64,000 bases of DNA from Herpomyces periplanetae (lineage: Eukaryota; Ascomycota; Laboulbeniomycetes; Herpomycetales; Herpomycetaceae). Position 1 is the first letter of the stretch. The number at the start of each line of letters is the position of its first letter. The notes below the pieces were generated by a model. The model had not been told where the DNA came from. It saw only the letters and a list, made by a program, of their open reading frames with translations, and did no database searches. The DNA is taken from the NCBI GenBank assembly GCA_009733715.1, contig WMKJ01000027.1:61747-125746 (forward strand), read 5' to 3'. The translations under genes and the position numbers were made by a program. Positions 49,052 through 58,709 of this stretch are shown one piece after another.

Positions 49052-49743
49052 ATGAATCAACTTTATGCTTTGCGTGTAAGTCAAGGTTTATCGGAATGAT
49101 TTGGAAGTTAGTAAATGGAAATTTGATTTATACTAACGCGCGCTTACCTTCTGGTATTTTACAATAGCTAAGAACGCTATGGGTACAATATTCTGCAATA
49201 GCTCGTCTACCTCCTGGAGCCGAAGAAACATTAAGCTGTGCATACAGCCCTAATTATTTTCGGTATATTGATAAATATCGAAAATGGGATTCATCATGGT
49301 TGTTATGGTTCATAACTGCGAGCTCAAGAGATTTAGTGCTGCGCAAAAAAGTGGTCCGAAATTATTGCATGAGAAAAGTTCGGCAAGCTTTCCGGGAATC
49401 TCTAAGGGTCAAAGGTTACAATGAGCAGGGTTTTCCGATGATATCTTTCAATCAGAACGATTCCAAGGCTGAATCAAAACTTACACACTATGCAAATTTA
49501 CGCGGTTATCTAAGATTTCACATTTTATCGTGTACTTTGAAAAGTCCAAACGAGCATGTTCAGCGCGACACGGATAAAATTATAGAATGGCTACAAAGAT
49601 TGCATGAAAGTAAAAGTGTACGTGAAGCATTGAAAAGAAGAATGCCGGCACTAGAAGTATGGAAGACTATGAACAAAAGACAGAGCCGTCTCAACGAGCA
49701 GCAGCTCAGAATAGCCAGAATACCGCGAAGTGACTGGGCATAG
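49052..49743 (+). CDS. Conserved-looking hypothetical protein, two exons
   Basis: Exon 1 (49052-49075, MNQLYALR) joins exon 2 (49168-49743) in phase 0 across a 92-nt intron (GTAAGT...AATAG), giving 199 residues. The N terminus, LYALRLRTLWVQYSAIARLPPG, has the feel of the LYR/complex-1-like helix used by mitochondrial assembly factors. The middle is strongly basic and helical (LRKKVVRNYCMRKVRQAFRESLRVKGY). The C-terminal half has WLQRLHESKSVREAL and further basic helices. I do not recognise a named family. A mitochondrial location is a guess from composition. Confidence 0.6.
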
Positions 49744-49940
49744 CTTAGCAAAATAATACGATCAGGGTACTGGTTAAAATTTTATCCCATTAAGCGTGAA
49801 ATGGTACAAAATGTACGCACTATCGCAGTAATTTAAGAAAAAAGATGATCGTGATGCATGACAGGTTAGAATAGAACAGGACAACAGGACACTCGAAGAA
49901 CGAAGTGGAAGAATGATATTTATGCAAGATTGATTATTCA

Positions 49941-52802
49941 TTAAACGTTTCTCTTGCGTAAAGATACACGTTCTCGCTCATAATGGTTTCTCGTAGTCGG
50001 CACGTTAACCGATGGAGATGATGATGACGATGTTGGTGAAGACGACGTCAATGATGATGATATTAAGGTTCCATGCGCCGTAGGATGAATGGATGGCTCT
50101 TCAGAAATAGAGCTTCGCTCTTTATTTAAAGGTATGGAGGCACCTGCGCTAGAGCTTCTTCTTGCATTAGAATTGCCTATATCCCGCTCTACATCCCGCC
50201 ATGCGCTTATGATTTCACTGACAGTTTCGAACATTTCACGGGCATCGCGCACAACTCCATCCTCGCCTGGACTGAACATAACTGCATTTGCCAACATCCG
50301 CACCAACTCACGCTCCAACTGGGATGAGTTAACAATACCTCTCGGTGGTATTAAGTCAATTGATAAAGGAAGTTGGATAAATGGAGATGTCGAGGGTGAA
50401 CTAGTTTCACCATTAGCTGACGATGATATCGATGATATCAAAGTCACGGCTCGTGCCCCGGCCTGAATGGCGGCTTTAATGTTTTTAATATCTTGAGGAC
50501 GTTTAATTATCTCTGAATATCCTTCGGCGACGCTGTCTTTGACAGGGTGCGTGAACATTGACGCATGTTTCAAAGAGAGAATTGTATTCATTACAGGGTT
50601 GCTGAGTCGCGGGAAGTTCCGCGTCGCCAGGACGTACATTGGTATCTTTGATTGCTGTGGTATTGAACAACTTGACGAATCCCTGTTCCTCTGCTCTGAG
50701 TAGTCTTCAGAAGCGGTTGTTAAGGTATCACTAGCATCGGATATCGAGATTATACTCCGTTTTCTCTTAGACTGTCTGGTCTGGCTGGGTGCCGGTGATG
50801 AATTTGTATGTGAAGTTTTTGCAGCAGTTTCTTCAGCTATTTCATCTTTAGCAGGATCCTTTTGTTCATTTGCGTATTCTTCCGTCTTAACCTCATCAGT
50901 AATATATTCTGGAGCAATATCACCATTGCTACCGCCAGTTGTACCACTTGTTGTGGCTGCAGTTGCTGCAAGAGTTTTGCCACATCTTGCCCTAGTCTGA
51001 TATCCTACGATTGAGCGCAAAGAATCAACATCCCGCTCGACTTTTGTTGGCGGTGACTTTTTGCTTTTGACACTGTTAGTTAGTGGGAATGGAGGTGGCG
51101 ACCAATGACGATCCGTCAATGGACTCACGCTCCTTGAATCTCCCACATCGATCGCATCGGTTCCCCCGGCATCTGTTGGGTCGCCAGATGAAAGTGAATG
51201 TGCTGACGAACTAGTTGCAATTGGATGTTCCGAATAATTACATCCAGTATTTAATTTAACGGTATCTCGTAGTAAAAAGGATATTCGACGAGCCATGTCG
51301 CAATCATCCTTGCTACCGGCACTGACAGTAAGTGATTCCCTTTCTCCTCTTAATCCATGAGAAGGTGATTTATCTCTAACTGATGAATCATTCAGCGCGG
51401 CAGTTATGGGCATATCATGTTTCTGTTCGGTCGGTAAATCTGATTCACCAATATGTGATTCATAAACGGGACTTTTATCGGAAGTTTTTTCATCCATAAG
51501 CAAAGTAAGTTTGGGTGTTAATGGATCTTGTGCTCTCCGTAAGTTATTTGCTCCAACGGGACTTTGATGTAGATTTAATATTGGTGATAACACGGTAGTG
51601 TTAAGTCGTTCCTTTTCTACGGAATTTCTTGTGACATCGGAACTTGCATGAGCTGTTACAGAGGAACCTTCTTGATTAATCGAAGAGGACTGTGATACTT
51701 CCAATTCTGATGCTGAAGATGAATTTCTTCGACTCCCAGATTGACCTGAGGGGTTAGCATCTAATGAACCCAAAGTTATTCCTTCATCGTGTTTTTGGGA
51801 TGTACATCCTGTGGTATCAAGATCTAGTGAGGCCGGCGACACTCTTGACCCTGGAACATGATAGCCAAGAGACGGCTGACCCGTAGTAAAATTATTGATT
51901 GATGATTCCGGACTATTAGACGAACCGGAGATGTAACCGGTAGACAAATTTGAGGGTAATTGAACAAAAAATGATGATGAATCAGAAAGGTTTGAATTAA
52001 CAAAACTTTTAGCGGTATGTTGGGAGGGATTGTCAGAATCGGCGAATTTAGTAGGTTGAATAGGTTCCCCACTCTCTTGGTTACAATTGGTCTGACCGTT
52101 GATGGAGCCATTGTGATGCGGATGTAAATTTAACAGGGTTTCCTTAGCAGCTACTTGAGATTGAAGGTATTTCCAGTCACCTCGATCGATTTCCCTCTGA
52201 AGACGAACGTCCCACAATCCGTGCTTGATTTCATCTAGATCTTTTTGAATTTGTAGATATCTTCTCTCTTCTAAACGAATTTCTTGCAATGTTGCTTCGC
52301 GAAATCGGGCGTAAAGTTTTACAATCAGCTGGGAAATAAGATGCATATGCTGTGCGGCATCTTGAGCACTGGGGAAAGAAAGGCTTGGACAGTTGCTTTG
52401 AAGCATTTCGGAACAAGAAAGGTTGAAGTTGGATAAGTTTAGGGAAGATTTTTTTTCTTCAGATCCATAATTTATGTCAAGACTGTTAACATTTGTGTTG
52501 ATGATATTGCCACAGGAGGGATCCATAGTATTATCTAAGGAAAAATCGGTTAATGTAGTAGACGTGGTAGAATCGAGTAGCCCAGCTTTAGCTTCATTTT
52601 TAAGAATATGCAAGTACAAATTCTTCAAGGCATCGCTTTCTAAGCGAGTCTGATCAAACGTAGGACAACTGCGAATGAAGTGATTGGATATCATAAAGTC
52701 TGAAATTCGAGAAAAAACACAAGGCTCAAAGCCAAAGGCAGCTAAATAGATTAAGAGTAGCAAAGATTCGAGCGGGGTGTAAGCGGACAAGCTTGACGGC
52801 AT
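49941..52802 (-). CDS. Bromodomain protein, BRD8/Bdc1-like (NuA4 complex)
   Basis: I take MPSSLSAYTPLESLLLLIYL (codon 46 of a longer open frame reaching 52937) as the start, because it begins the conserved N-terminal block. That gives 953 residues. The block TPLESLLLLIYLAAFGFEPCVFSRISDF and the later QEIRLEERRYLQIQKDLDEIKHGLW coiled coil resemble the N-terminal region of BRD8-type subunits of the NuA4/TIP60 acetyltransferase. A long Ser/Thr/Asn-rich region follows. The bromodomain near 50,640-50,190 has ILSLKHASMFTHPVKDSVAEGYSEIIKRPQDIKNIK and ANAVMFSPGED. The acetyl-lysine-binding Asn expected after MF/MY is Ser. A polar insertion splits the domain before its last helices. A BET-type factor is less likely because there is only one bromodomain and no ET domain. 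Confidence 0.82.
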   Translation of the reverse strand: MPSSLSAYTPLESLLLLIYLAAFGFEPCVFSRISDFMISNHFIRSCPTFDQTRLESDALKNLYLHILKNEAKAGLLDSTTSTTLTDFSLDNTMDPSCGNIINTNVNSLDINYGSEEKKSSLNLSNFNLSCSEMLQSNCPSLSFPSAQDAAQHMHLISQLIVKLYARFREATLQEIRLEERRYLQIQKDLDEIKHGLWDVRLQREIDRGDWKYLQSQVAAKETLLNLHPHHNGSINGQTNCNQESGEPIQPTKFADSDNPSQHTAKSFVNSNLSDSSSFFVQLPSNLSTGYISGSSNSPESSINNFTTGQPSLGYHVPGSRVSPASLDLDTTGCTSQKHDEGITLGSLDANPSGQSGSRRNSSSASELEVSQSSSINQEGSSVTAHASSDVTRNSVEKERLNTTVLSPILNLHQSPVGANNLRRAQDPLTPKLTLLMDEKTSDKSPVYESHIGESDLPTEQKHDMPITAALNDSSVRDKSPSHGLRGERESLTVSAGSKDDCDMARRISFLLRDTVKLNTGCNYSEHPIATSSSAHSLSSGDPTDAGGTDAIDVGDSRSVSPLTDRHWSPPPFPLTNSVKSKKSPPTKVERDVDSLRSIVGYQTRARCGKTLAATAATTSGTTGGSNGDIAPEYITDEVKTEEYANEQKDPAKDEIAEETAAKTSHTNSSPAPSQTRQSKRKRSIISISDASDTLTTASEDYSEQRNRDSSSCSIPQQSKIPMYVLATRNFPRLSNPVMNTILSLKHASMFTHPVKDSVAEGYSEIIKRPQDIKNIKAAIQAGARAVTLISSISSSANGETSSPSTSPFIQLPLSIDLIPPRGIVNSSQLERELVRMLANAVMFSPGEDGVVRDAREMFETVSEIISAWRDVERDIGNSNARRSSSAGASIPLNKERSSISEEPSIHPTAHGTLISSSLTSSSPTSSSSSPSVNVPTTRNHYERERVSLRKRNV

Positions 52803-53753
52803 TCCCGTGCTAGAATACGTTACAGTTAAACCCCCTTCACCCAACCGAGAGAACGCGCGCGCTCCAGGCAAAAATGTTGATAGAAAAAGCAAACGGAAAT
52901 AACGAAGGCCCCCGGGAAGAAGAAAGATGGTGATCAAAAGCTACAGGACTCATCCTCAATCGGATGACACTGTTGACAAGTTGAATCGCTAAATGCTAAG
53001 CGAAATGTGAACATTCATATATATATATATATATATGAATATATATGTATACATTCATACATATATTTATCAACGTAAGTCGATAAGCCCTGAGAGTGTA
53101 GCGGTGAGTAAAAGCCTCCTGGAATCTCTGTTCAAGACTTTTGCGTGATAGCCAGTTGAAAAATTCTCAAACAGCTTAAAAACGCGTTATTCCATTAGGA
53201 CTAAGTTATCTCGCTTTTTCGTGTTAATCGCGAGAAAAATATTCGCGTGTTTCTCGTAAAATATAACCTTTGAAGCCCACGATATTCGAATATCTTGCTA
53301 CCAAAAATCTTTTTCCCCCGCCGCTACACGTCTCCAAATCCTTTTATCCCTCCCCTCCCACACCGCCACTCTACATGACTAATCTCAGTGGCGAGTGGCA
53401 CGTGCTCCCTCTTACTAATGCATATCTGCTGAGCCGCGCGTGGCACGGGCCCAGAACCGTATGAAGTGCCGGTGTTTGGCCGGTGTGTTGCCGGGGTTTG
53501 ACCGAGGAGGGCGAAGGGGGGAGTGGAGTAGAATGGGCGGGCTTGTGGCTTTGGGAGGGATACGGGTGCCCCTCGGGGTTAAACCGGTTTTACCTCGGGA
53601 TTATTCTGGTGTAAGTTGACTTGCTGCTTCGGTGCTGGGTGCCCGCCGCCTACTGAATTGCCCAACATCCAATGTAGATTGTGGATAGTTTATTACTTAC
53701 TGCAGATCCTCAATTGCGCTTCGTGTCCTATTATCGTCGTCTTTACATACTAA
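52803..53753. promoter_or_regulatory. Divergent region with AT palindrome and GC-rich composite elements
   Basis: Holds a 28-bp perfect AT-rich palindrome (53013-53040), CACCGCCAC (53361-53369) six bases before TGACTAA (53376-53382), CACGTG (53399-53404), and AGTGCCGGTGT (53465-53475). About 53460-53660 is rich in CCGGT/GGGGTT elements. Promoter function for one or both flanking genes is inferred. Confidence 0.45.
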
Positions 53754-54215
53754 ATGATACTTCTATCCCGCAATCCTGATTACAAATCACGTGCATACAG
53801 ATACACTTTCATTTGCATGGCAGGCTATGCACTATACTTTGTTCATCGCATTCTAAGTTTCACTTCTTCCAAATACTCCTCTCAATTAACCCCGCACTCA
53901 GAGGCCATCCAGAGTTCATTACAATCGAGCTATAGCTGCGTTCACTTCAAGACTAATTCAATTCAACAATACCAAAGTCAAGGTATACTGAGATTAACAA
54001 ATCCATCGAGATTTAGCTTTGCCATTATTTCTACAAATACCGTGCACGAGGCTAAGTACAAAAATTGTTGTTTAATTCATATAAATGTGCAAGGAAGACA
54101 TTATAATGTTTACTCCAGACATCAAAAATTTTTGCAGGCTTGCAACCGATTAATTCGCCATGTATGTGCTAGCGTCAATACCATTGGCTGGGAATTCACT
54201 ATTATCACAATTTAA
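53754..54215 (+). CDS. Hypothetical protein with one N-terminal membrane segment
   Basis: 153 residues in one frame, with an in-frame stop directly before the ATG. A basic start (SRNPDYKSRAYRYT) leads into a hydrophobic segment (FICMAGYALYFVHRILSF), then a mixed alpha/beta region ending in WEFTIITI. The layout of a short basic N terminus, one membrane span and a small soluble domain recalls inner-membrane factors such as Tim21 or Coa1, but no motif fixes this. It converges on SUB2 with 54 bp between stops. Confidence 0.45.
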   Translation: MILLSRNPDYKSRAYRYTFICMAGYALYFVHRILSFTSSKYSSQLTPHSEAIQSSLQSSYSCVHFKTNSIQQYQSQGILRLTNPSRFSFAIISTNTVHEAKYKNCCLIHINVQGRHYNVYSRHQKFLQACNRLIRHVCASVNTIGWEFTIITI

Positions 54216-54269
54216 AATACGCCATGTCAGTACACAACGCTCAAAGGTTAAGCTCCACACAAAATTGCA

Positions 54270-56265
54270 TTAAGTAAAAACTTTCACGTACGGAAGAGCT
54301 ACTTCAAATCGCTTCTCGATAGACTTCAACACTTCCTCATCTGCTTCACTGCTGACGAATGAAATACTTAAACCTTTCGTTCCAAATCGACCTGCTCGAC
54401 CCACTCGATGAAGATACGCATCAGCATCTGCGGGAAGATCATAATTAATCGCCAGATTAATACGCTCAATATCAATTCCCCTTCCGAATACATCAGTTGC
54501 AACACAAATCCGTTTGTTAAACTCTTTAAATTCCTTATAACGTTTAATTCTAAATTCACAAAGTGTATATCGTTAGCATACTCATCAATTACGCACATCT
54601 ATATTATAAAACAACTTACCGCTCCTCTTGACTAACTCCCGAGTGAACGGCTATACTCGGAAAATTGCATTCTCGCAGCAATTTGTCCAATTCAGTTGCT
54701 CGTAGTGTGCTCTTGACAAATATTATAACTTGGTTGAATTCCAGAGTATCCAGAAGATCATTTAACTTCCGATTCTTTTCACTTTCTCCCAGTTTAATGT
54801 AGTATTGTTGAAGTCCGTGTAGCGTCAACTTCGTTTCGTCATCAACGTATATCTCCAAAGGCGTTTGCATAAACTTTTTACAAATAGGTCTAATGTCTTG
54901 AGACAACGTTGCACTAAACATCATAACCTGCTTCCGCGCCGGTGTAGCTCGAAATATCTCTTGAACATCTCGGCGCATATCTGTAACATTAAACCAAAGC
55001 GTTACACTAGTCAGAATATCGCAACGTTATAATCAACCTAATCCGTTGAATCTTACCAATTTGATCCAGCATTTTATCACATTCGTCCAAAACAAATCGT
55101 TGAATGGATCCTAAGCGCAATTTTTTCTCACGGACCAGAGCGTTAAGACGACCCGGCGTTCCAACAATAATATGAGGATGTTCATCTTTACTTAACAACA
55201 TTTCAATATCTTTTTGAATTGGCGTTCCACCGTAAAACACCGCTGTTTTAACATTAGGCATATACTTGCTGAATCGACTGAACTCATTCTTAATCTGAAA
55301 AGCCAACTCTCGCGTATGGCACATTACAAGCACAGACGTTTCTCCCGTCACAGGCTCGATCTGCTGAAGTGTGGCTAATACAAACACTGCCGTTTTTCCC
55401 AGACCCGACTTGGCCTGGCATAGAACATCTGTTCCAAGAATAGCTTGTGGAATGCAAACTTGCTGTACTGTTACGACAAAACCAGTGGCAGGTTAGATTC
55501 CGTCATGATATATAATACGTCTTTAAAGGATTAAATAAACAGATCCCGCGACTCCGTGTCCAACCATCCATCCACAAATTTCACAAGGGTTAAGAATGAA
55601 CAAACTCAGAGTATTCAAACAGCAGAATTAAATACTCTGTTTACGGTCAACGCTAAAGCAGCCAACACACTTTGCGATACTTCGCACGAGCAGAAAAATA
55701 ATGAGATGACATTTAATCGTAAAGCACAATTTTCGGTCGGTTTAACTTGCAAGAAAAAAAAAGTCAGAAAGTATGCAAGTGTTATGAGCTGAGATTAATA
55801 CCGGATCGCGTGTGTGTACGTGCGGGTCTTTACAGACATAGTGTCTGACCAAACAATTCACTCAGTACTCGACAAGTTGAAACGAAAGCTCTGCAAAAAA
55901 TTGTGGCGTGCGCAACCGGGCAAACACAAAACATCATCGTCATTCAAGATATTTGTGGGATGGACAGAGAGACTGGTGAGGATAGCTGATAATGAGAGAT
56001 ATTTTGACTAACCCTCCGAGGGATGTTCGAAGCCGCAATCGGTAATAGCTCGAAGCAATTCAGGCTTCAGCAGAAAGTCACGAAATCCCGTAGAATGGAT
56101 TCCGACATAGCTGCCTTTTTTATCCGTACCAGAACCAGTGACGACCAAATCGCCCTTTCTTTGCTCTCCGTTGGTAGCTTTAGTGTCAGATGGTGCGGAA
56201 GCAACAGAGTCGGCTGGATTAATCTCCTCATCCGAATAATCGATAAGGTCTTCTTCATGAGACAT
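54270..56265 (-). CDS. SUB2: DEAD-box ATPase Sub2/UAP56, spliceosome and mRNA export
   Basis: Four exons: 56265-56013, 55467-55057, 54980-54620 and 54549-54270. Every junction keeps phase, giving 434 residues. Sub2 acts in spliceosome assembly and loads the TREX export complex. Motifs: N-terminal [15 protein letters not shown]-motif region [32 protein letters not shown], motif I SGLGKTA, GTPGR, motif II DECD (the UAP56-type variant), SAT in MFSATLS, HSG, and motif [15 protein letters not shown], ending YVKVFT. The first intron (56012-55468) is 545 nt, while the other two are 76 and 70 nt. The long intron lies at the conserved SE|VQ position in the Q-motif region. The gene is divergent from CTK3. 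Confidence 0.97.
55468..56012 (-). other. Long first intron of SUB2
   Basis: 545 nt, about seven times the size of the other introns of this gene, with GTTAGT donor and AACAG acceptor. Two open frames on the opposite strand (55556-55792 and 55814-56011) carry no recognisable domain and I treat them as chance. Confidence 0.7.
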
Positions 56266-56764
56266 TATTAACAAATTTTGTAAAGGGAAATCTTAGTGGA
56301 ATGATTTGTGCGGTTATTGTTGGATCACCCAAAAGATATATTGTAATGAATAACGCTCAACCCTCAAAAAACGTAAAAAAAATTTCGAAACTGAAAACGA
56401 TTGAAACAAGTTATCCCAAATTCACTTATTTCGGCTGTACCAAGTTAATAAACGGGGAGTTCGTTTAACTTTTCATCAATAAAAAATACTAAATTCTCAA
56501 GCAATTCCGCAATAACTGATGAATTTTTTGAATAAATGTAAAATTTGGGATAACGCGATTGAACTACGAAGCGAAAACTTTGGCTAATACGCGCAAGTAT
56601 CTTTCCCTTGAAATTATTGCTTCAAGTGCGTGCAAATTATCTTTCCGATTATGTAATCACCGCTGGCAGTGTGCAAAATGGACCGTTTCGGGGTCGTTTC
56701 GAGACACGACGAAGACAAGTTAACATGTTTTGCAATACGTTTTCATGACAATAATTAATGGAAA
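56266..56764. promoter_or_regulatory. Divergent SUB2 / CTK3 promoter region
   Basis: A 499-bp AT-rich spacer between divergent starts. I see no E-box or CRE-like site and no coding sequence. Confidence 0.4.
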
Positions 56765-57616
56765 ATGGCTGATCCATTTGAGGTTCGTGTACGATTTACT
56801 GCTCAGCTGCAGCATATGAATGCTTCGGCATCATGTGCCCAAAAAGCCGCCAGTTACGCGTTGAAATACCGCGATATGTGTGAGGATTTGCATTCCTGTA
56901 TTCTAGAACAGATTGAAAAGGTATCTAAAATTTTAATTAACAAATCCTGGGACAGCCTTAACGGATTAACGTAACCACTATTAGAATAATATGAACAATC
57001 GTGCAAATATCTTCTGCTTCATAGAGCATTTATGCGAGTGTGCAATGCGCGAAGATCATTCAGACTTTGTGACTATGATCAAGCGTGACTTAAACCGAAT
57101 CATCGATGCTGTCGTTCCTATAAACGGATCAGGTGCAGCAAACCTAAAGGTTGCGAGAAGGGTAAGCGATCGCGTCCTTTTGCCTTGGTATCCTATTATA
57201 TTTGTGCACTCATTGCTCACTTCCAAAAGGTTTTACATGGATTACACGAGAAACATATCATAGAATATCAAGTCTTACAAGAAATGGAGGCCTGTTTAAA
57301 TCAGCGTGATAACATCTTCGTTAATCCCACACTATCAACTAATACTACAAATAACGATACCGTTGTTCCTGCATCACAGCAGGCTAAACTGAATGAGTTT
57401 GTACGACTAGATCGAAAGCAAATTGAGCAACGTATAGAGGAGGACCGAGAACGTCATAAACGGCTTCGCGAAAGTATTTGGGCCGTAAGCTCGGGTGAAG
57501 GCTATGAAAATGAAAAAATTTGGGAAGAAGCTTCAGAATGCTGTGACGATGATTACACCGCAGCTTTCGAAGACAGTGAAATTCGAAGCCAAATTCTTCA
57601 ACTCGAAACTTATTAG
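56765..57616 (+). CDS. CTK3: CTD kinase subunit gamma (Ctk3), CTDK-I complex
   Basis: Three exons: 56765-56920, 56985-57161 and 57230-57616, giving 239 residues. Ctk3 is the non-cyclin partner of the Ctk1/Ctk2 kinase that phosphorylates Ser2 of the RNA polymerase II CTD. The N-terminal helical domain is typical: MADPFEVRVRFTAQLQHMNAS, SCAQKAASYALKYRDMCEDLHSCILEQIEK, then NNMNNRANIFCFIEHLCECA and VVPINGSGAANLKVARRVLHGL across the second junction. The C-terminal domain has LDRKQIEQRIEEDRERHKRLRESIWAV, characteristic of fungal Ctk3, and an acidic end. The second intron uses an AAAAG acceptor. The first two introns are 64 and 68 nt. Confidence 0.95.
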
Positions 57617-57841
57617 TATCCAAAAACTACGCTGTGCACTCATTTCACAACTTTTCCATTAACAAGTCTCTACACACACACAAGGCTATCTTATTTTTTT
57701 GGATAAATTTCACCATAACTTGTCATGGTCCTTTTCACATTGAACAGGCAAAAATTACCATCCACATCACGTGCGTTAAACTTTGAACACACTCAAGTCG
57801 CACTTTCTTCCAGTTTTAACTTGTGTTAAAATGCGAAATGT

Positions 57842-58513
57842 TTATTCCATACTGACAACAGCACCAATTGTCTTAAAGGTTTCAATCAACTTTTCCGCAT
57901 CTTCTTTTGTCATAGATTCTCGAATAACCTTTGGTGCACTTTCCACAAATTTTTTGCTATCCACAAGGCTTAACCCCAGTAAACTTTTAATCTCTTTGAT
58001 AACTTTTGGCTTGTTACCAGTTTCAAAAGACTCTAATTTAACACTAAATACTGTTTTTTCTTGTTTTGGTACAGGCACAGTTTCTTCCTCTTGCTCCACG
58101 TTTGTCGATGGTGTAGCTGTGACTGCTGGCCCGTAGCCACCACCTACTGGTAAATCTGGTATATCGAGTCGATTCTAATGTCCATTGACATATTAGCCGA
58201 TGTAATTGAGTAACAAAATGTTTTAATCTGTAATATAGTTTCCAACCTTAAGAGATTTAACCAAATCTGCCGTTTCAAGTAACGTCAATTTACATATTTG
58301 ATCGATAATATTTTCAATTTTTTCCTTCGCGTCCACAGACACTTGACCCGAATTATATCGTGTCTTCACGCTGAAAAACGATCTGCCAAAATGTCTTTGG
58401 CTATCCAATTGACCAACATAAAAGCCCCGTGAAATATAAGACCGGCATACACCGCGTAAAAACCCCCCCAAAACCATCATCGCCAAATCTCTTAACCCAA
58501 TCTCGACTGTCAT
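57842..58513 (-). CDS. MRPL12: Mitochondrial ribosomal protein bL12m (MRPL12/Mnp1)
   Basis: Two exons, 58513-58247 and 58174-57842, with a 72-nt intron (GTTGGA...TTAG, phase 0), giving 199 residues. A mitochondrial presequence is followed by the L7/L12 N-terminal dimerisation segment (DQICKLTLLETADLVKSLK), a hinge rich in Pro, Val and Glu, and the C-terminal domain KTVFSVKLESFETGNKPKVIKEIKSLLGLSL with SAPKVIRESMTKEDAEKLIETFKTIGAVV. This protein forms the stalk that recruits translation GTPases. A Met nine codons upstream is an alternative start. I chose the later one because it begins a more typical presequence. It is divergent from MDN1, with 196 bp between starts. Confidence 0.95.
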
Positions 58514-58709
58514 CGCGTTAATTTCCAAAGTCCTCTTCAACGCCCGTTTATTCCCTATATTATATAAGCATATTCGGGCACAGCGGTAACGGCCTTACCT
58601 TTTTCCGGTATCTTGCTCAAGCGAGAAAAATTGTGCGAATCAGATGGTGATGGTCAAGGAATTCTTTTTGACATGAGCAATTGTGCTTTATATTTCTTTA
58701 ATCAGTACA

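Noticed and set aside
55556-56011. Two + strand frames inside the SUB2 intron
   Set aside because: No domain and no sign of promoter. Open by chance within noncoding sequence.
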